Made by a program: the position numbers and the translations under genes. A DNA stretch of 64,000 nt, from the NCBI RefSeq assembly GCF_958979055.1, contig NC_084894.1, forward strand, positions 28,095,616 to 28,159,615. The letters run 5' to 3'. The notes under the pieces were generated by a model, which was given only the letters and a program-made list of their open reading frames with translations, was not told the origin of the DNA and did no database searches. Within the stretch, counting starts at the first letter, position 1; each line of letters begins with the position of its first letter. This DNA is from Alnus glutinosa (lineage: Eukaryota; Streptophyta; Magnoliopsida; Fagales; Betulaceae). Positions 49,025 through 63,772 of this stretch are shown here, piece by piece.

Positions 49025-49812
49025 CAAGGCCGGCTCGATAAATTTTGAGACCTAAGACGACAAATTTAAGTGAGGCAATTTTCTTATATTTAAATATTAA
49101 TTAAATTTATTTTATTTTAATATTTTTATTTAATATGTCAATTAGAGAACTTTCTTGTATTTGTAAAATGTATTTTTAATTTTTAATTTTATAACTTATT
49201 AGATATAGAATAACTTATCACTTAATTTAAAAACATGAAATAAGAAGATTTAAAGAAAAATAAAGAGAAAAATGGAAATAAGTTATATAATGATTGATTT
49301 GTAATTGAACATAATGCGAGAAAAAATTGTTGGACATTGAAGATTCACCAAAAGTGTAATTCTATCTATTATGTACAACGCAAACAATGAGAATTTATGC
49401 ACTTTGAAAACTTTTCATATTTTTCTAAACATTCAATTCAAATAAACGTTGGACTAATTTCATAATGTAAAAATAGAACTTTTAAAAAGAGTAAATAAGT
49501 GAAACTTTCCAAGAATTTATGGATTTTTTTTACACTTTCAATTTGTAATTATTTTTACCATCATTGAGGGCTTTAATTAGAAATTATTTATTAAATTTTT
49601 ACCATATTAGAGTCTTAAAATTAGTTTTGAAAATAATATTTATTGTACAATTATTAAGTGAGTGCCTTAATTAAAGAGTATTTTATTAACTTTTTATCAT
49701 ATTAGAGCCTTAAAATATATATATAAATTTTTAAAAACATAGATTTATTATATAATTATTAATTGGGGGCCTTAGGCAACTGCCTAAGTCGCCTAAGGCT
49801 TGAGCCACCCAT
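49025..49812. mobile_element. hAT-like non-autonomous element (788 bp), copy A
   Basis: Ends CAAGGCCGGCTC and (reverse complement) CATGGGTGGCTC; perfect 8-bp target duplication TAATACTT at 49017-49024 and 49813-49820, typical of hAT. The interior is AT-rich and has no transposase; the right end carries a GCCTTAGGC...GCCTAAGTCGCCTAAGGC palindromic cluster. Confidence 0.85.
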
Positions 49813-49820
49813 GTAATACT

Positions 49821-50533
49821 TTTGTTGGTAATTATGACCTAAAATGTTCCTTAACAAACTCAAACACTAAGTCAGTAAGGTATTAAAACCTTAATCGAAG
49901 TTGGCTCTAAACTTCACCCCTCAAAAAATAGTCTAAGAGGCCAGGAGGAGGGAACAACTTTCCCTTTCTACTTCCCGCTCCTACCCTCCCCCTCATTTTT
50001 TGGTTTTTTCTTTTGTTTGTAGATATTCTTCGACTAGATCAGCATTTTTGGTCTCTCCGCTATGTATCCGTCTATCTACCATCATACTGTACTGGCCGTT
50101 GCTACTGTTTTTTGATTGTGTTTTTAGCTTTGCATAAGTGTTTTATTCTTTCTAGATCTGTCCTCATGGGCGATCTATGAGATAAAGGTTAGTCAAGTGT
50201 GAGTGGTTATTTCTCACGGCTTGGATAGTTCGATGTGAGGGGTTATCTCTCACGGCCAGTTTAAATAAATTTTTCTAGAATATTTGGCTATCATTGTCTT
50301 AAATCTAGTCTGCTCGGAACAGATCTGCTCTTTAACTATTTTTGTACATAGGTTAGCGAAATATGAAAATCATAGATAGCACTATATATATTCTAGAATT
50401 TTGTTTATATCTATGACTATGTAACCTTATAACCTGTGGCTATGATTTTGTATAACTTTATATTTTGTGATGTAAGAGCTTTATGTTCATAATCTTTTAC
50501 CAATAAAATACTCAAATATATAATTAAAAAAAA

Positions 50534-50564
<31 letters not shown>

Positions 50565-50714
50565 CACAACCCTCAATCAACGACGCAAAAAACATACCCA
50601 CTTGCCAGTGGAGACGGTTCAAGAGACTGCAGGAGCTTTGAAGAAGGCCCTTACAGCTCTCCGACAACTAATAAAATGCATGTAGAAGTCGAGTGAAGAA
50701 AACTTAATTATGGC
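49821..50714. other. Non-coding end of duplication copy A
   Basis: Contains phrases (TTTCTCACGGC repeated at about 50210 and 50250) ending in an A-run plus (CA)n at 50525-50568, which resembles a retroposed tail: CCAATAAAATACTC lies just before the A-run. The same arrangement is in copy B (to about 59408). No gene seen. Confidence 0.5.
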
Positions 50715-51765
50715 ATTAAGGTAATATGAACCTTTTAGACTTTGTTACCGTTTACTTTGCAGAGATTATTACTTGTTTATTACTACCCTTTTGAAACTGC
50801 TCCTACGACTAGTTGAAGGTTCTAAAGTTTGGGGGATTTGCAGTAGATGCATGGCTTCCAGACAAACACCAGTGCAAAGGTTTCAAGCACTAAAAGGGTA
50901 TATATTTAGCCTCAATTAGGTTTGGTTGACTAATTAGATTCCTGCACCAATTGTGTTCACACGCTAGCTATTCAACAACTTCTAAGTTTGTCAAAAGTAG
51001 CAGCTTCACGCCCTTTGGCTTTTCCACTTTCAGTTTATTCCCTTAATTAATTATATATGCATCCGCCCAACCGGCCGGCGCCACTCCAGGTTTCTTTTTG
51101 TCTTGCGGCAGGTGACCGGTCGTCTAGTCCAGCCGTCCAAAAATTTGAAAGAGTTATATTCAAAGAGATATTTCCTACATTAGTCCTACACGGTACAAGT
51201 TACATGTGGAAGAATTAACCATGGACAGGAATTAGTCTAGCTAGCTCCCATTGTCCCAAAACAAGGGCCGGGTTGAGACCAGTCTATTAAACTAACGTAC
51301 ACATGATTTTCACATGCATTTTTAATAGATGTTTTCCAACACATTCTCATGTGTATTTTTAAATTAACATCTATTAATCCTATTGAAAATATATGTGAGA
51401 ATCTTGTACGATAAGAACATATGTCAATTTAATAAGAGGAAAACTTTGTACTGCCTCAAAATCTGATCTAATGAGGCCCCTAACTGTGCCCTGCTGCATG
51501 TCGGGAAAGTATCGTCAGATCGCCACATATATTGAGGTGGGTTAGGAACTTAATTAAGATAATCAACACAATTTAACTTTTACCTTTCTGAAAGACAGGA
51601 TTTGATCAGTTGACATTCCATAGCATATATTACCATCAAGTCACAAAGATGCACGGCTTTACCAATTTCAGTGGATGCATGCGTAGGCCAAATACCCTTC
51701 TTAATTCCCTGTTTATTTTCCAATATTTAAAGAATCTTTGACCTAGGCACTCCCAAGATTTCCTC

Positions 51766-51773
51766 TATATATA
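51766..51773 (+). promoter_or_regulatory. TATA box of peroxidase 2
   Basis: TATATATA, 70 bp before the start codon, in the same context as in peroxidase 1. The upstream promoter region is nearly identical between copies apart from a short GATGCATGCGTAG insertion near 51674. Confidence 0.7.
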
Positions 51774-51842
51774 CGCGCAGTTTCATCTATTATTCCCAAC
51801 CAAAGACGAAAGAACAAATCACAAGCTCTACTTCTTTGAAAT

Positions 51843-53298
<1,456 letters not shown>

Positions 53299-54034
53299 AC
53301 TTTACCACGTAATGAACCAAGTTGCCTATATAGAATATATATATATATATATAGTAATTTCAATTCCTGTGTTTTGTGAAAGTAAATTTAAGAAATGGGG
53401 TTTGACCAAGATGATCAACCCGTATGTTTCAATACTGAAATATATAAATTAAGCTTGTGCTTGTAATAAGGTAAGTTTCAAAATAATACAAAGTCTCTGT
53501 TATCTCTTTATCAATCTCAATCTACATCTGATCTGATGTTGAATTCCAGTATAAATCATCTTTATATATCTTCAACATTCTGTTTAAGTAAAACATCATC
53601 TTGAACAGCGCGCAGCTTCTCGACATTCTCGAATTTGGACAGGGACACCTGCAGCATTATCTGCGACATCACTTGAATCAGTATTATTCACTTTAACATT
53701 TTGTTCAGCCAGTCGCTATGATAAAGTGATTTGGATCAAATTAAACATCATAAATGAATCCCGTTAGTGTAATTTGCTTTTGTAGTTTTTGTTCTTGAAA
53801 GGAGTTGGTGTGAATTGTGAGACAAAAAGAGCTTTTATTTTGAATATTGCTAATCTAAAAACAGAGAGTTGGAAATAAATAAGCAACTTTCTTTCATGAC
53901 TAATGCTACTACACCAACATGCTACACCCTCAGTCCACTTTGCAAATTCCATATAGCAGATTTTGCAACAATTTTTACCTTACACTTTGCAAATTCATGC
54001 TAATCTCAAACAGAAGTTGTGTTGTTGCTCAAAC
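53299..54034. other. 3' UTR and downstream DNA of peroxidase 2
   Basis: Near-identical to 46479-47190 in copy A, apart from a slightly longer TA tract and an extra ATGTTTCAATACTGAA near 53424. No separate gene. Confidence 0.6.
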
Positions 54035-54043
54035 TTAATTAAT

Positions 54044-56012
54044 GGAAAAACTTCACAAAAAGGGAATCAAACTATCGCGCTTTTTCAATTAAGGGTACTG
54101 ACGTAGTAAAACGTTCAATTGAGTGTATGCATTTATCAATACCGTTTAATGTCGAGTATTCTGTTAGTCTTCGTTCTAAATCGATGACGGAATACCCATC
54201 ACGTGCCACCCATGTGATTTTTTAACCAAAACTTTCCATTATGCCCCTCATCTAAACAAACGAGGCTTTGATGAGCTGTCATTTTTTTCAACCTAAACTA
54301 CCCAAACTGCCCTCGTAACTCCCTAGTCCATCTCTATCTCACTCCCCTCCACCCCAATCCCCACCATCGACGAACTCACCAGCCTGCCCTCCCAACTCGA
54401 CATCCCATGAATCATGCAGTAAAATATGGAGGAAAACATGGAAACAATGAAGAGGAAGCTGGGTGGTTTCTGACGAGAAAAATCTGGTAACAGCAGGGCG
54501 CGGATCGGTGGATTTGACGCCGGAGAACACGCCCTTTGATGCAGAAGGTTGAGGAAATCTGGGAACGGCTGAGATGTGTCGGACTGGGCGTCATTTTGCT
54601 GCAGAGTATGGAGATGGAGATGGAGATTGGAGCCATTGCTGTTGCTGCTTCTCAACACTGTTGGTGACATTGCTGCTCAACACTGTGAGGAGCTGCTGAC
54701 TGACAAGAGATGGGCTAGCTGCTCAGCTGCTGATAATGAAGAAAACAAGTGCTAACAGAGTTAAAAAGGAAGACTTGGAGAGTAAATCAAAGAGAACTTG
54801 GAGAGAAAATGGAACGGTGGAGGAGCATGGCTCTATGGTGGATTTGTAGCTTACAAGATCTACATTCGTCGATACGGAGAGCAAAAGGAGCAAAGAAGGT
54901 TGCTTTTGTAAAATACAAATGGGTTCTTTTGGGGTGTGATTTGGGTGGAGAAACAGAAATACAAAAAAAAAACTAAAAGGAAAGGGAAAAGAACCAAGCA
55001 AATAATCCTCTGTTTTGGAACATAAAAATAGAGTTGGAACAAAAAATCCTATGTTTTCTCCTAGCCTAGTATTAATTTCTTTCACTCCACCAAGCAGCAA
55101 AGGAAGGAGAAGGATTGTCTCTGTTCAACTCTGTTTTTATGTTCCAAAACAGAGGATTTTTTGCTTCATTTTTTTTCCTTTCCTTCTCATTTTTTTTTTC
55201 TTCTCTTTTTGTTAACTGCTTCATGCACCCTTCGTCACCACCTACAAGGGCTTTGAAAGGGAGGTGGGAAGATTGTAAAAATCACCAATACCGGTTTTAC
55301 CCGAATCTGGGAAGGATTTGTTAGGATTAAGTTTTCCTTTAACGGTTGCATCAACCAAGCTCCAGACTTGCCGCAAAGAAACAAGAATCTGAGCCGGACT
55401 TGACGCTCTGCATGGGCACCACCTTCATGCACGCAGATCGTCCACGCCAGTAGCAACAAGTAGGAGTCCATGCTTGTTAAAAAAAAAAAATAACGTTCTC
55501 CACATGGTCTCTGGGAAGCTCTTTCCATGCGGTGAATGAGCGTGTCCTCCGCCGGGCCCAGTGCTCGGTCGGAATTCTCGTCGACCAGTGAGTGACTTTG
55601 GCGGACGCGACGACCGCGAAGCGCTTGCATATGGGATGAGGATGCATGGCCGAGCACCCAGGGACAATGCTCACCGTCGTGAAATTTGTGACTTCCCGTA
55701 AATCACTGACATTTGGTGTCCTTTGGTTCGTCTAACTCCCAACAAGGACAAGAAAATAACAGACGACAAGAAAATAACAGACGAAGCGGACAACGCCAGC
55801 GAAGAAGTGAGGGGCATAATCGAAAGTTTCGCTTAAAAAGTCACGGAAAACCCAACTGTTTTGGATTCCATCGTCGATTTAGAACGGAAGCCGACGGAAT
55901 ACCCGACATTATACGGTTTTGATAAATGCATACACTCAATTGAACGTTTAATTACATTAATACTCTTAATTAAAAAAATGCTATAATTTAATACCATTTT
56001 GTAAAGTTTTCC
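54044..56012. mobile_element. Mutator-like element (1969 bp) with long TIRs, possible Pack-MULE
   Basis: Perfect 9-bp target duplication TTAATTAAT at 54035-54043 and 56013-56021. The ends (GGAAAAACTTCAC... and reverse complement GGAAAACTTTAC...) are inverted repeats of about 150 bp sharing CGTTCAATTGAGTGTATGCA and TATTC(T/C)GT blocks. Copy A lacks the element. No transposase is visible. The interior is much richer in G+C than its surroundings at 54330-54720 and 55370-55680 and shows extended but not recognisable open frames on both strands, which would fit captured gene fragments. An internal inverted repeat lies at about 55008-55041 and 55121-55153. Confidence 0.85.
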
Positions 56013-56297
56013 TTAATTAATATGCCCTTCAATTCGAAAGTTTGTCTTGGATCGATGGTAGCCTTGGAGCTGAACTCTTCGTATATAATCTTCACGTGCA
56101 GGGACAACTCTTATATTGTAATCTGAGTCACTAAGCGACATGCTAAAACCCATATATATACATTGAAGAACCAGTTTGAACTTACGCCAAATACTTAACG
56201 AAGAATATCTACGATGCAAGAGATCGGAGGTTAACCTCAAGCTGTCTAGCTGGGGTCTAGCGGAGGGTCACTCCATGCATGTTGGGTGAGAGTGTTT

Positions 56298-56630
56298 GTT
56301 AGGAGACATTTTACTTCAACCGATGTCATATTTTATGTTGACTTACATATAATTTTAATTATTTGTATTTGTTTTTTTTTATCGTAATTGAGAACTTAAT
56401 TAAAAAGCACTAACTTTTTTTTGTCATAATATTATTTTTTATCATATATAATTGGGGCCTTAATTAAAGAGCATTGACCAACTATTTTTTTTTGGTCATA
56501 AATGAGCTTTAATTAATTAATTTATTTATAAAATAAAACTTAATTTCACTATTTTTATTTGGGGCCTTATTTAATTGGAGGCCTTAGACGCTTGCCTAAT
56601 TTACTTAGGCATTGAGCCTGTACTGAACAT
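56298..56630. mobile_element. Right-hand remnant of the first hAT-like element, copy B
   Basis: Equivalent to about 47628-47940 in copy A, ending GGCATTGAGCCTGTACTG before AACATATA. The left about 185 bp is missing; the join reads GAGAGTGTTTG then TTAGGAGAC. Confidence 0.7.
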
Positions 56631-57253
56631 ATATATATATACTCACTTCCGAATGACCCAATTTTTTTTTCTCTTTTGTGGAGCGTTTTTCCGGCATGTT
56701 GTTAAGGGATAGGTTTATTGGCTAATGGATTTGATTATGTAGCCTCCACTCTGTTAGGCACACATTTTGACCTCCTGAGAATAATGGATGTCAATAGTCC
56801 AGGTGACAGGGGCTAGAATATAGTAGATGCAGCTTAATTCCTTTTATGCTTTGTGCACCCGACCTCGACCCCCAATCACATTGGGTTCAATTAGCTTATA
56901 TTGGGCTTTGTTGAGAACGGGCTGACTTGGGCCGATAAATGGATTAGAGAAGCCCACTTCTAAGGAATTTATTGTGTGGTACACCACATATGTATACCTA
57001 AGTTCTGGAATGTTATTAATCTAGCGAATTTTGTAACACTCAAAAGACACAATCTCCCATATCGAAAGAAGAAAATGTTGTCATGATCACTAGAATGGAA
57101 TATTATTCTCTCGATCTCTCACAAGAAATCAGATAATCGATTTCTGCCTATACGAGAGAGGAGGGGTTTAAAGGAAGGGAGAGTTCTATCTCCCATTAAT
57201 GTGTAGCCCATACGCCCAATGGGCCTACAATGGACCAAATTAAGAAAATGTGA

Positions 57254-57685
57254 TATAACTGGTAATTTCAATGTCACAAACTCTATATATATATATAATC
57301 TTATGGCTCCAAAATAAATAAATAAATAAACTCTATATAATCTTAAAGGGCATAAATTCCAAGGAGCGTAACTTTTTAGCTGATTATCTATTTAAGGAGA
57401 GAATTTTTTTTAAAAAAAAATAATAAATAAATAAATTCATGTAGACTTTCCAATAGATTTTCAAGACTACGAGTAGAAAATCTGAATATATTGATCCAAT
57501 AGTAAAATATAAGCGCAAAAATGTCAAAGCTTTTGAAAACAACTAAATTCAATCTCAACTTACAAAAAAAAAGAAAAAGAAAATCAAGATACCCCTTCAC
57601 GGGTTAGAGGGATGCCGTTGGGCAGGAAATTAATTAGGGAAATTTTGGTTGAAGAAGAGAAAGGTTATTGTTAAGAGTTTTGACT
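57254..57685. other. 430-bp segment present only in copy B
   Basis: Copy A reads ...AAAATGTGATTGAGTCCACTTGC, whereas copy B has about 430 bases between AAAATGTGAT and TTGACTCCACTTGC. The segment is AT-rich, with (AATA)n tracts. I see no inverted ends or target duplication, so whether it was gained in B or lost in A is open. Confidence 0.6.
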
Positions 57686-57920
57686 CCACTTGCAACCCTC
57701 GAGAGGTATCTATTTTGATCATATATTATTGGGTTGAAATAAGATCAAACTATTTTGTGGTCTAAACGTGAAAATTAGTCCCCCATTTAGCTGAATACAA
57801 ATGCTTATGCCACGTTGTTAAGTGAGTTTGGGCTATATATAAGCGGCTTTAGAAAATTCTAATATAATTGTAACTTGAGTTAATCATTTTAAAATAATAA
57901 TACAGATGTGATTAATACTT

Positions 57921-58691
57921 CAAGGGCGGCTCGATAAATTTTGAGGCCTAAGACGACAAGTTTAAGTGATGCCATTTTCTTATATTTAAATATTAATTAA
58001 ATTTATTTTATTTTAATATTTTTATTTAATATGTCAATTAGAACACTTTCTTGTATTTGTAAAATGTATTTTTAATTTTATAACTTATTAGATATAGAAT
58101 GACTTATCACTTAATTTAAAGACATGAAATAAGAAGATTTAAAGAAAAATGAAGAGAAAAATGGAAATAAGTTATATAACGATTGATTTGTAATAAAACA
58201 TAATGCGGGAAAAAATTGTTGGACATTGAAGACTCACCAAAAGTGTAATTCTATCTATTATGCACAACACAAATAATGAGAATTTATGCACTTTGAAAAC
58301 TTTTCATATTTTTCTAAACATTCAATTCAAATAAACGTTGGACTAATTTCATAAATGTAAAAATAGAACTTTTAAAAAGAGTAAATAAGTGAAACTTTTT
58401 AAGAATTTATGAATGTTTTTTTAGACTTTTAATTTGTAATTATTTTTACCATGATTGAGGGCTTTAATTAGAAATTATTTATTAAATTTTTACCATATTA
58501 GAGTCTTAAAATTTGTTTTGAAGATAATATTTATTGTACAATTATTAAGTGAGTGCCTTAATTAAAGAGTATTTTATTAACTTTTTACCATATTAGAGCC
58601 TTAAAATATATATTTTTAAAACAAATATAGATTTATTATATAATTATTAATTGGGGGTCGCCTAAGTCACTTAAGGCTCGAGCCACCCATG
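57921..58691. mobile_element. hAT-like non-autonomous element, copy B
   Basis: Counterpart of 49025-49812 with the same TAATACTT target duplication (57913-57920 and 58692-58699). Its presence in both copies places its insertion before the segmental duplication. Confidence 0.82.
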
Positions 58692-59558
58692 TAATACTTT
58701 TTGTTGGTAATTATGACCTAAAATGTTCCTTAACAAACTCAAACATTAAGTCAGTAAGGTATTAAAACCTCAATTGAAGTCGGCTCTAAACTTCACCCCT
58801 CAGAAAACAATCTAAGAGGCCAGGAGGAGGGAGCAGTTTTCCCTTTCTACTCTCTGCTCTTACCCTCCCCCTCCTATTTTGATTTTTTCTTTTGTTTGTA
58901 GGTTTTCTTTGACTAGTCGGACTAGATTAGCATTTTTGGTCTCTCCGCTATGTATCCGTCTATCTACTTTCGTACTGTACTGTTTATCTCCTCCTTAGCC
59001 ATTGCTGCTGTTTGCTAGTTGTGTTTTTAGCTTTGCATAAGAGTTTTATTCTTTTTAGATCTATCCTCGTGGGCGATCTATGAGATGAAGGTTAGTCAGG
59101 TGTGATGGGTTATTTCTCACGGCCGGTTTAAATAAATTTTTTTAGAATATTTGGCTATCATTACCTTAAATTTAGTCTGCTCGGAGCAGATCTGCTCTTC
59201 AACAATTTTTATACATTGGTTAGTGAAATATGAAAAATCATAGATATCACTTTATATATTTTAGAATTTTGTTTGTATTTATGACTATATAACCTTATAG
59301 CTTGTGAATATAATTTTGCATAACTTTATACTTTGTAATATAAAAACTTTATACTCATAATCTTTGATCAATGAAATACTTAAAAATTTCATTAAAAAAA
59401 AAAAAAAGACCCCCTCAATCAACGACGTAAAAAACATACCCACTTGCCGGTGGGGACGGTTCAAGAGACTGCACGAGCTTTGAAGGCCCTTACAGCTCTC
59501 CGACAACTAATAAAATGCATGTAAAAGTCGTGTGAAGAAAACTTAATTATAGCATTAA

Positions 59559-61129
59559 TTTCTATGCTGGGCATCAGAAATTCTGGAGGGAAACAAGCTA
59601 GTCTCTAGCTTGTTCCATGGACTTTGTCTCTTTCAAGTCATAAATATTAAAATAATTTCAAGATAATTTTCAATCTTGTACGGCCATGGTTTACTTTTAA
59701 TACAAGTCATATCTGCCTTCTCAAACGCAGAGTTTCGGGTTCAGTGCCGATCGAAGAAACGGGAAACATGTTCGATCTAGCGATAAACCTTCAACTGTAT
59801 ATTCTGACAAGATAAGCTCTTAAACTATTCATTCTGAAAATGACCCAAAGTCAAGAGTCAAATAATAGCAGTCGATCCCATAAACTTCTATGGCAGCTAC
59901 CACGCAATAATTAATGTTTTGCCCCCAAAGGACTAAGGAATTTGATAATTAAACTGCGCGCCACCTAGCCTTATTATATATTTTGTTTCCTAATTACCAC
60001 CTTATTATATGTATTCTGCATGTGTTATATATATATATAAGCTTCTTTATTTTATTTTATTTTTTTATTTTTTTTTATGTTCAACGTGCATTGTATATCT
60101 TAATACATTCATTCTTCAACTCTTCTGAAAATTTGTTTTAGTGTCATGCTATATAGGCAGCACATATACAGATGTCAAACAGCTAGCTAGCAGAGGCAAT
60201 TAATGCAATCAGCTCGTAAATTTCTAGCTACCATTATTATTATTTAATTTCCTTCCACATGGCAATCACCTCAATATTAGTCTATATATATATATAATAA
60301 TTAATGGAAACTTGCACATTTAATTATTTAATAATTTTCAACAATTGATATTTTTACTTAATTGATAGAGGAATTATGGATTGGAGATAAAAGTTGCATT
60401 AATTAATATGATGATAAATTACCATTTTTTTTTTCCAAATTGAAGCTAATAAAAAGATTTAATTTAATATTTAATAATCTAACTTTCTTGCGCAAAGTTG
60501 AACCTGGCCTATTGGTCGGCCGGGGATAATTTAATTTATACTTTTTATTTATTTCTTATTTCTTAAACTTGAGTAAGTACTGAGTCGTTGTTTCAAGTTT
60601 CAATCAATTTTATATATATAAAACCAAGTGCGCACCAAGTTTCACTAATATAATATAAAAATTCATTATGTTATTATACTAGAATTATAAAAGCTTTATT
60701 TGAAGTACTATTCTCCTTAATTTAAACCCCAAATAATTATATTGAGCCGCCCCTCTTGTCCCACATCACCCATGTTACGACCCTAAACAGTACTTACCAA
60801 GGAAAGAAGCAAGGTAGCTTGCATGCACTAACCTTTGCTCTAGTTTTGTGCTGATCTTAATTAATGTCAACTTTCAAAAACAAACTATCGTACGTGCTGC
60901 CTAATTAACATATCTATTAATGGATCATGAAACACGTTATCAGGAACACCCACATATATAATACTTATATTAAGGACCCGTTTGGGCACGTTTAAACGAG
61001 TGATTTGAAAACATTAGCTAGCTGTATGTCTAGGAATTGGATTTATACCGGATGTAGTAAACAATATGTAGCTAAGTACGAATCAGGATTAAGAGTCTGT
61101 AAATTAATGGGTGAACTCCGGTTGATTTT

Positions 61130-61168
<39 letters not shown>

Positions 61169-61637
61169 TTTGGTCCCGCTCGATCATCTCAAACACACAA
61201 AACTTTCCATTAAGACCAAGGGAAGGAAGACTTAATTACCAAGCCTGCTGATAAAATTTTTGCAGCACATGCATCAAGATTTAACAAAATCAAGGAGATT
61301 GATGAGTACTTCTGCAAATATCTCTAAACTCTACAAATTATATTAATTATATGTTTATGTTCGAGTTTTACGGCCTGTTGATATTATAGAATTAACATAT
61401 TACGCATGCAATTAGATTGCTTGTTTCCAGCTTTAATTTTCATCGTATTTTAGTTGACATGACGATTCTTAAAAGAGAAAGCTGATCTTGTTTTATGTAT
61501 AGAGTGATTGTTTTAGTTGGACGTGGTGCATTTTTTATCATTCTTCTGTCGGGAGAATCGACTGGATATGGGGATTAAACTTTCAGTCTTTGAGGCAATA
61601 CAAATAATTTTTTTCTTTTTCCTTTCTCGGTAATCCA

Positions 61638-61699
<62 letters not shown>

Positions 61700-63140
61700 T
61701 CAAATACGATTTAAGTTGACGTGCGTAGCGGATAACGTGATCATAAGAAAAGACCAAAGCAACAACTCCTTAATTATATTTTAAAAGCTTGAAATTGAAA
61801 GAAACAATAAAATCTCAATAAATTTTTTCTGATTGATTAATTCAATATTTCATTATCAAAAGGTCTTTCTTTTTTTCTTTTAAATATATAGTAAATACAA
61901 ATTAAAGCTATTGCTTGAATTAATTAATCTAAACATATATGCTTTACAAAATACAATTTCTCAATTATAAAAAGTCTAACTAATGCTAGCAACCTAGCTA
62001 AAGATGGAAATTAAACTAATAGAAATAAGGAAACTCAATGCGAACAAATAAACTATTAGTTTTCAGATAAAAATATAGTTTCTAGAATTATTGATCAACA
62101 AATATATTTATAATACAAAATAGAACACTAATAATTGTCTGGAAAACAGATGATAAAGCTAGCTAGCTTGTACGTATTTGCATCGATCTACATATGTGAT
62201 CAACAATAGTATCATTGAAATGATTATTCCAAAAAAAATTAGGTTGATAAGAAAATTATTTATTTAATTAATATTCTAATACTTCCATTCATGACATGTG
62301 AGCTTAAACTTTTCCTCAATAATTGGGCCTCAATACATAGTTGAAATATTTGATTGATATAAAAAATTATACTATCATATTAAATCATGAATTATCTTAA
62401 AAACTTAAGTCGATAAGAATTGATGAATTTAATCATTTGATTAAACACGAAATACCTAGTATATGTTTTACAAGCAAAATTTATAACTTCACGTATACCT
62501 AGCTAAATGTCCCATTTTCCCTTTGATTGAACTTCCATTTTCAGCGGTTTTGGTGATTAAAAATAATAATTAAGGTATCTTCTAACTTCCTTTCCATTTC
62601 ATTTAAAATAGATATGAACATGTCATGGTCCAGAATAAATTTTAGAGCTTTTAACGTACGGTGTACATAGTGCCACATCATTTAAAAATTATAAATCTAA
62701 TTTGGACTATGATCAAAATTAATAATTCTTCTTAATTTCACTTGAAATTGAGTGAATCCTGTGCCGTCAAAGCCAGACAAAGAATTATAAACACTGTTCA
62801 TAAACCATAAAACCTAGTAGAAAGTAGAATCACAATAAATACTTAAAATTTCTCGATCAATACATGACAGTATAGTAGAATCACACTTAATTTACTCTTT
62901 TATTAACACTGAAATAAGTAGAACAAAACCTCACAGAAAGTCAGCAACGCCACAAGGGCAGTGGCTAGACTGAACAAATCACAACAGCAGCTCCAACCAT
63001 CGAGAAAAACATTAATTTGACCAGTTAACATTACATCTCCATGTAAGAGTTAACCAAATTAACAAATGAGACATGAAAATGTTGAACAACAAACTTCCAA
63101 TTTTCTTTTCATGGGAAATATTAATTTAGGAAGAGTACTT
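59559..63140. other. Intergenic, no gene seen
   Basis: AT-rich DNA with TA microsatellites at about 61132-61166 and 61640-61697, a truncated GGACCCGTTTGGGCACG MITE-like end near 60973, and diverged members of repeat families seen earlier (62270-62450; 62650-62690). The final portion presumably contains the 3' UTR of the minus-strand peroxidase. Confidence 0.55.
61640..61697. repeat. (TA)n microsatellite
   Basis: About 29 TA units without interruption. Confidence 0.95.
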
Positions 63141-63704
63141 CTAGTTGACTCTCCTACAATTCAACCTAACCTCTCCTTGATTACCAGTGAGAGGTTTGAT
63201 ATTACCCATCTTGATCATGGAAGCAGCAAAGTCTTTGGCGAAATTAAGGTTGTCGGTAGTACTGTACAACTGCACCAGCTTATCGCTTTCACTGCCATCA
63301 CCCTTGAAAAGCTCCTGGTCGGAATGGAGTAGACCCTCTGAATTCATCAAAGAGTTGAAGTACACTGTATCAAATCTCGTCGTAGTTGCATCAAGCGGCT
63401 CTATGTTGTTATCTCCCCCAGTTACAGGGCATTGTTGTTGCCTGGAGGCTGCAAAGGCAGGGTTAATATTGGTATCGTTATAGATCCTTCCTCGGAAGGC
63501 GATGCACCGAGCGAGTCCAATGGTGTGGCCACCCGAGAGGGCAACAAGGTCTTTCAAGTTTAGTCCATGAGCTTGAAAGTTAGAGAGAAGCTGAGTGAAG
63601 TTGAGTAACGGGGAAGGAATATCATTATTTGCGTCATCCTTGCTTGCATTTCTTGCATCTCTTCTACCTAACATTACTTTGTAGTAGTAGGAAGAACCTC
63701 CCAA
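63141..63704 (-). CDS. Class III peroxidase 3, last exon (5' part beyond window)
   Basis: The exon begins at 63704 after a TTTTAG acceptor and runs to the stop at 63141, 187 residues. It begins LGGSSYYYKVMLGRRDARNAS, where peroxidases 1 and 2 have the usual LGGPSW..LGRRDS. The proximal haem ligand is in SGGHTIGLARC. The conserved C-terminal SLMNSEGLLHSDQELF and DFAASMIKMGNI are present. The exon corresponds to exons 3 and 4 of the other two genes joined, i.e. it lacks their third intron. Sequence divergence from genes 1 and 2 is large, so it is an older relative on the opposite strand. Upstream exons with the signal peptide and distal His must lie past 64000. Confidence 0.88.
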   Translation of the reverse strand: MGGSSYYYKVMLGRRDARNASKDDANNDIPSPLLNFTQLLSNFQAHGLNLKDLVALSGGHTIGLARCIAFRGRIYNDTNINPAFAASRQQQCPVTGGDNNIEPLDATTTRFDTVYFNSLMNSEGLLHSDQELFKGDGSESDKLVQLYSTTDNLNFAKDFAASMIKMGNIKPLTGNQGEVRLNCRRVN

Positions 63705-63772
63705 CTAAAATACAAGCGCCAAAGTTAGTAAGATCTATATTAGGAAGTAATTATATTATACGTGAAAAGATG

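Noticed and set aside
54749..55324. Several overlapping frames in the Mutator-like element
   Set aside because: They overlap on both strands and traverse an inverted repeat; none shows a domain, so I did not call a gene.
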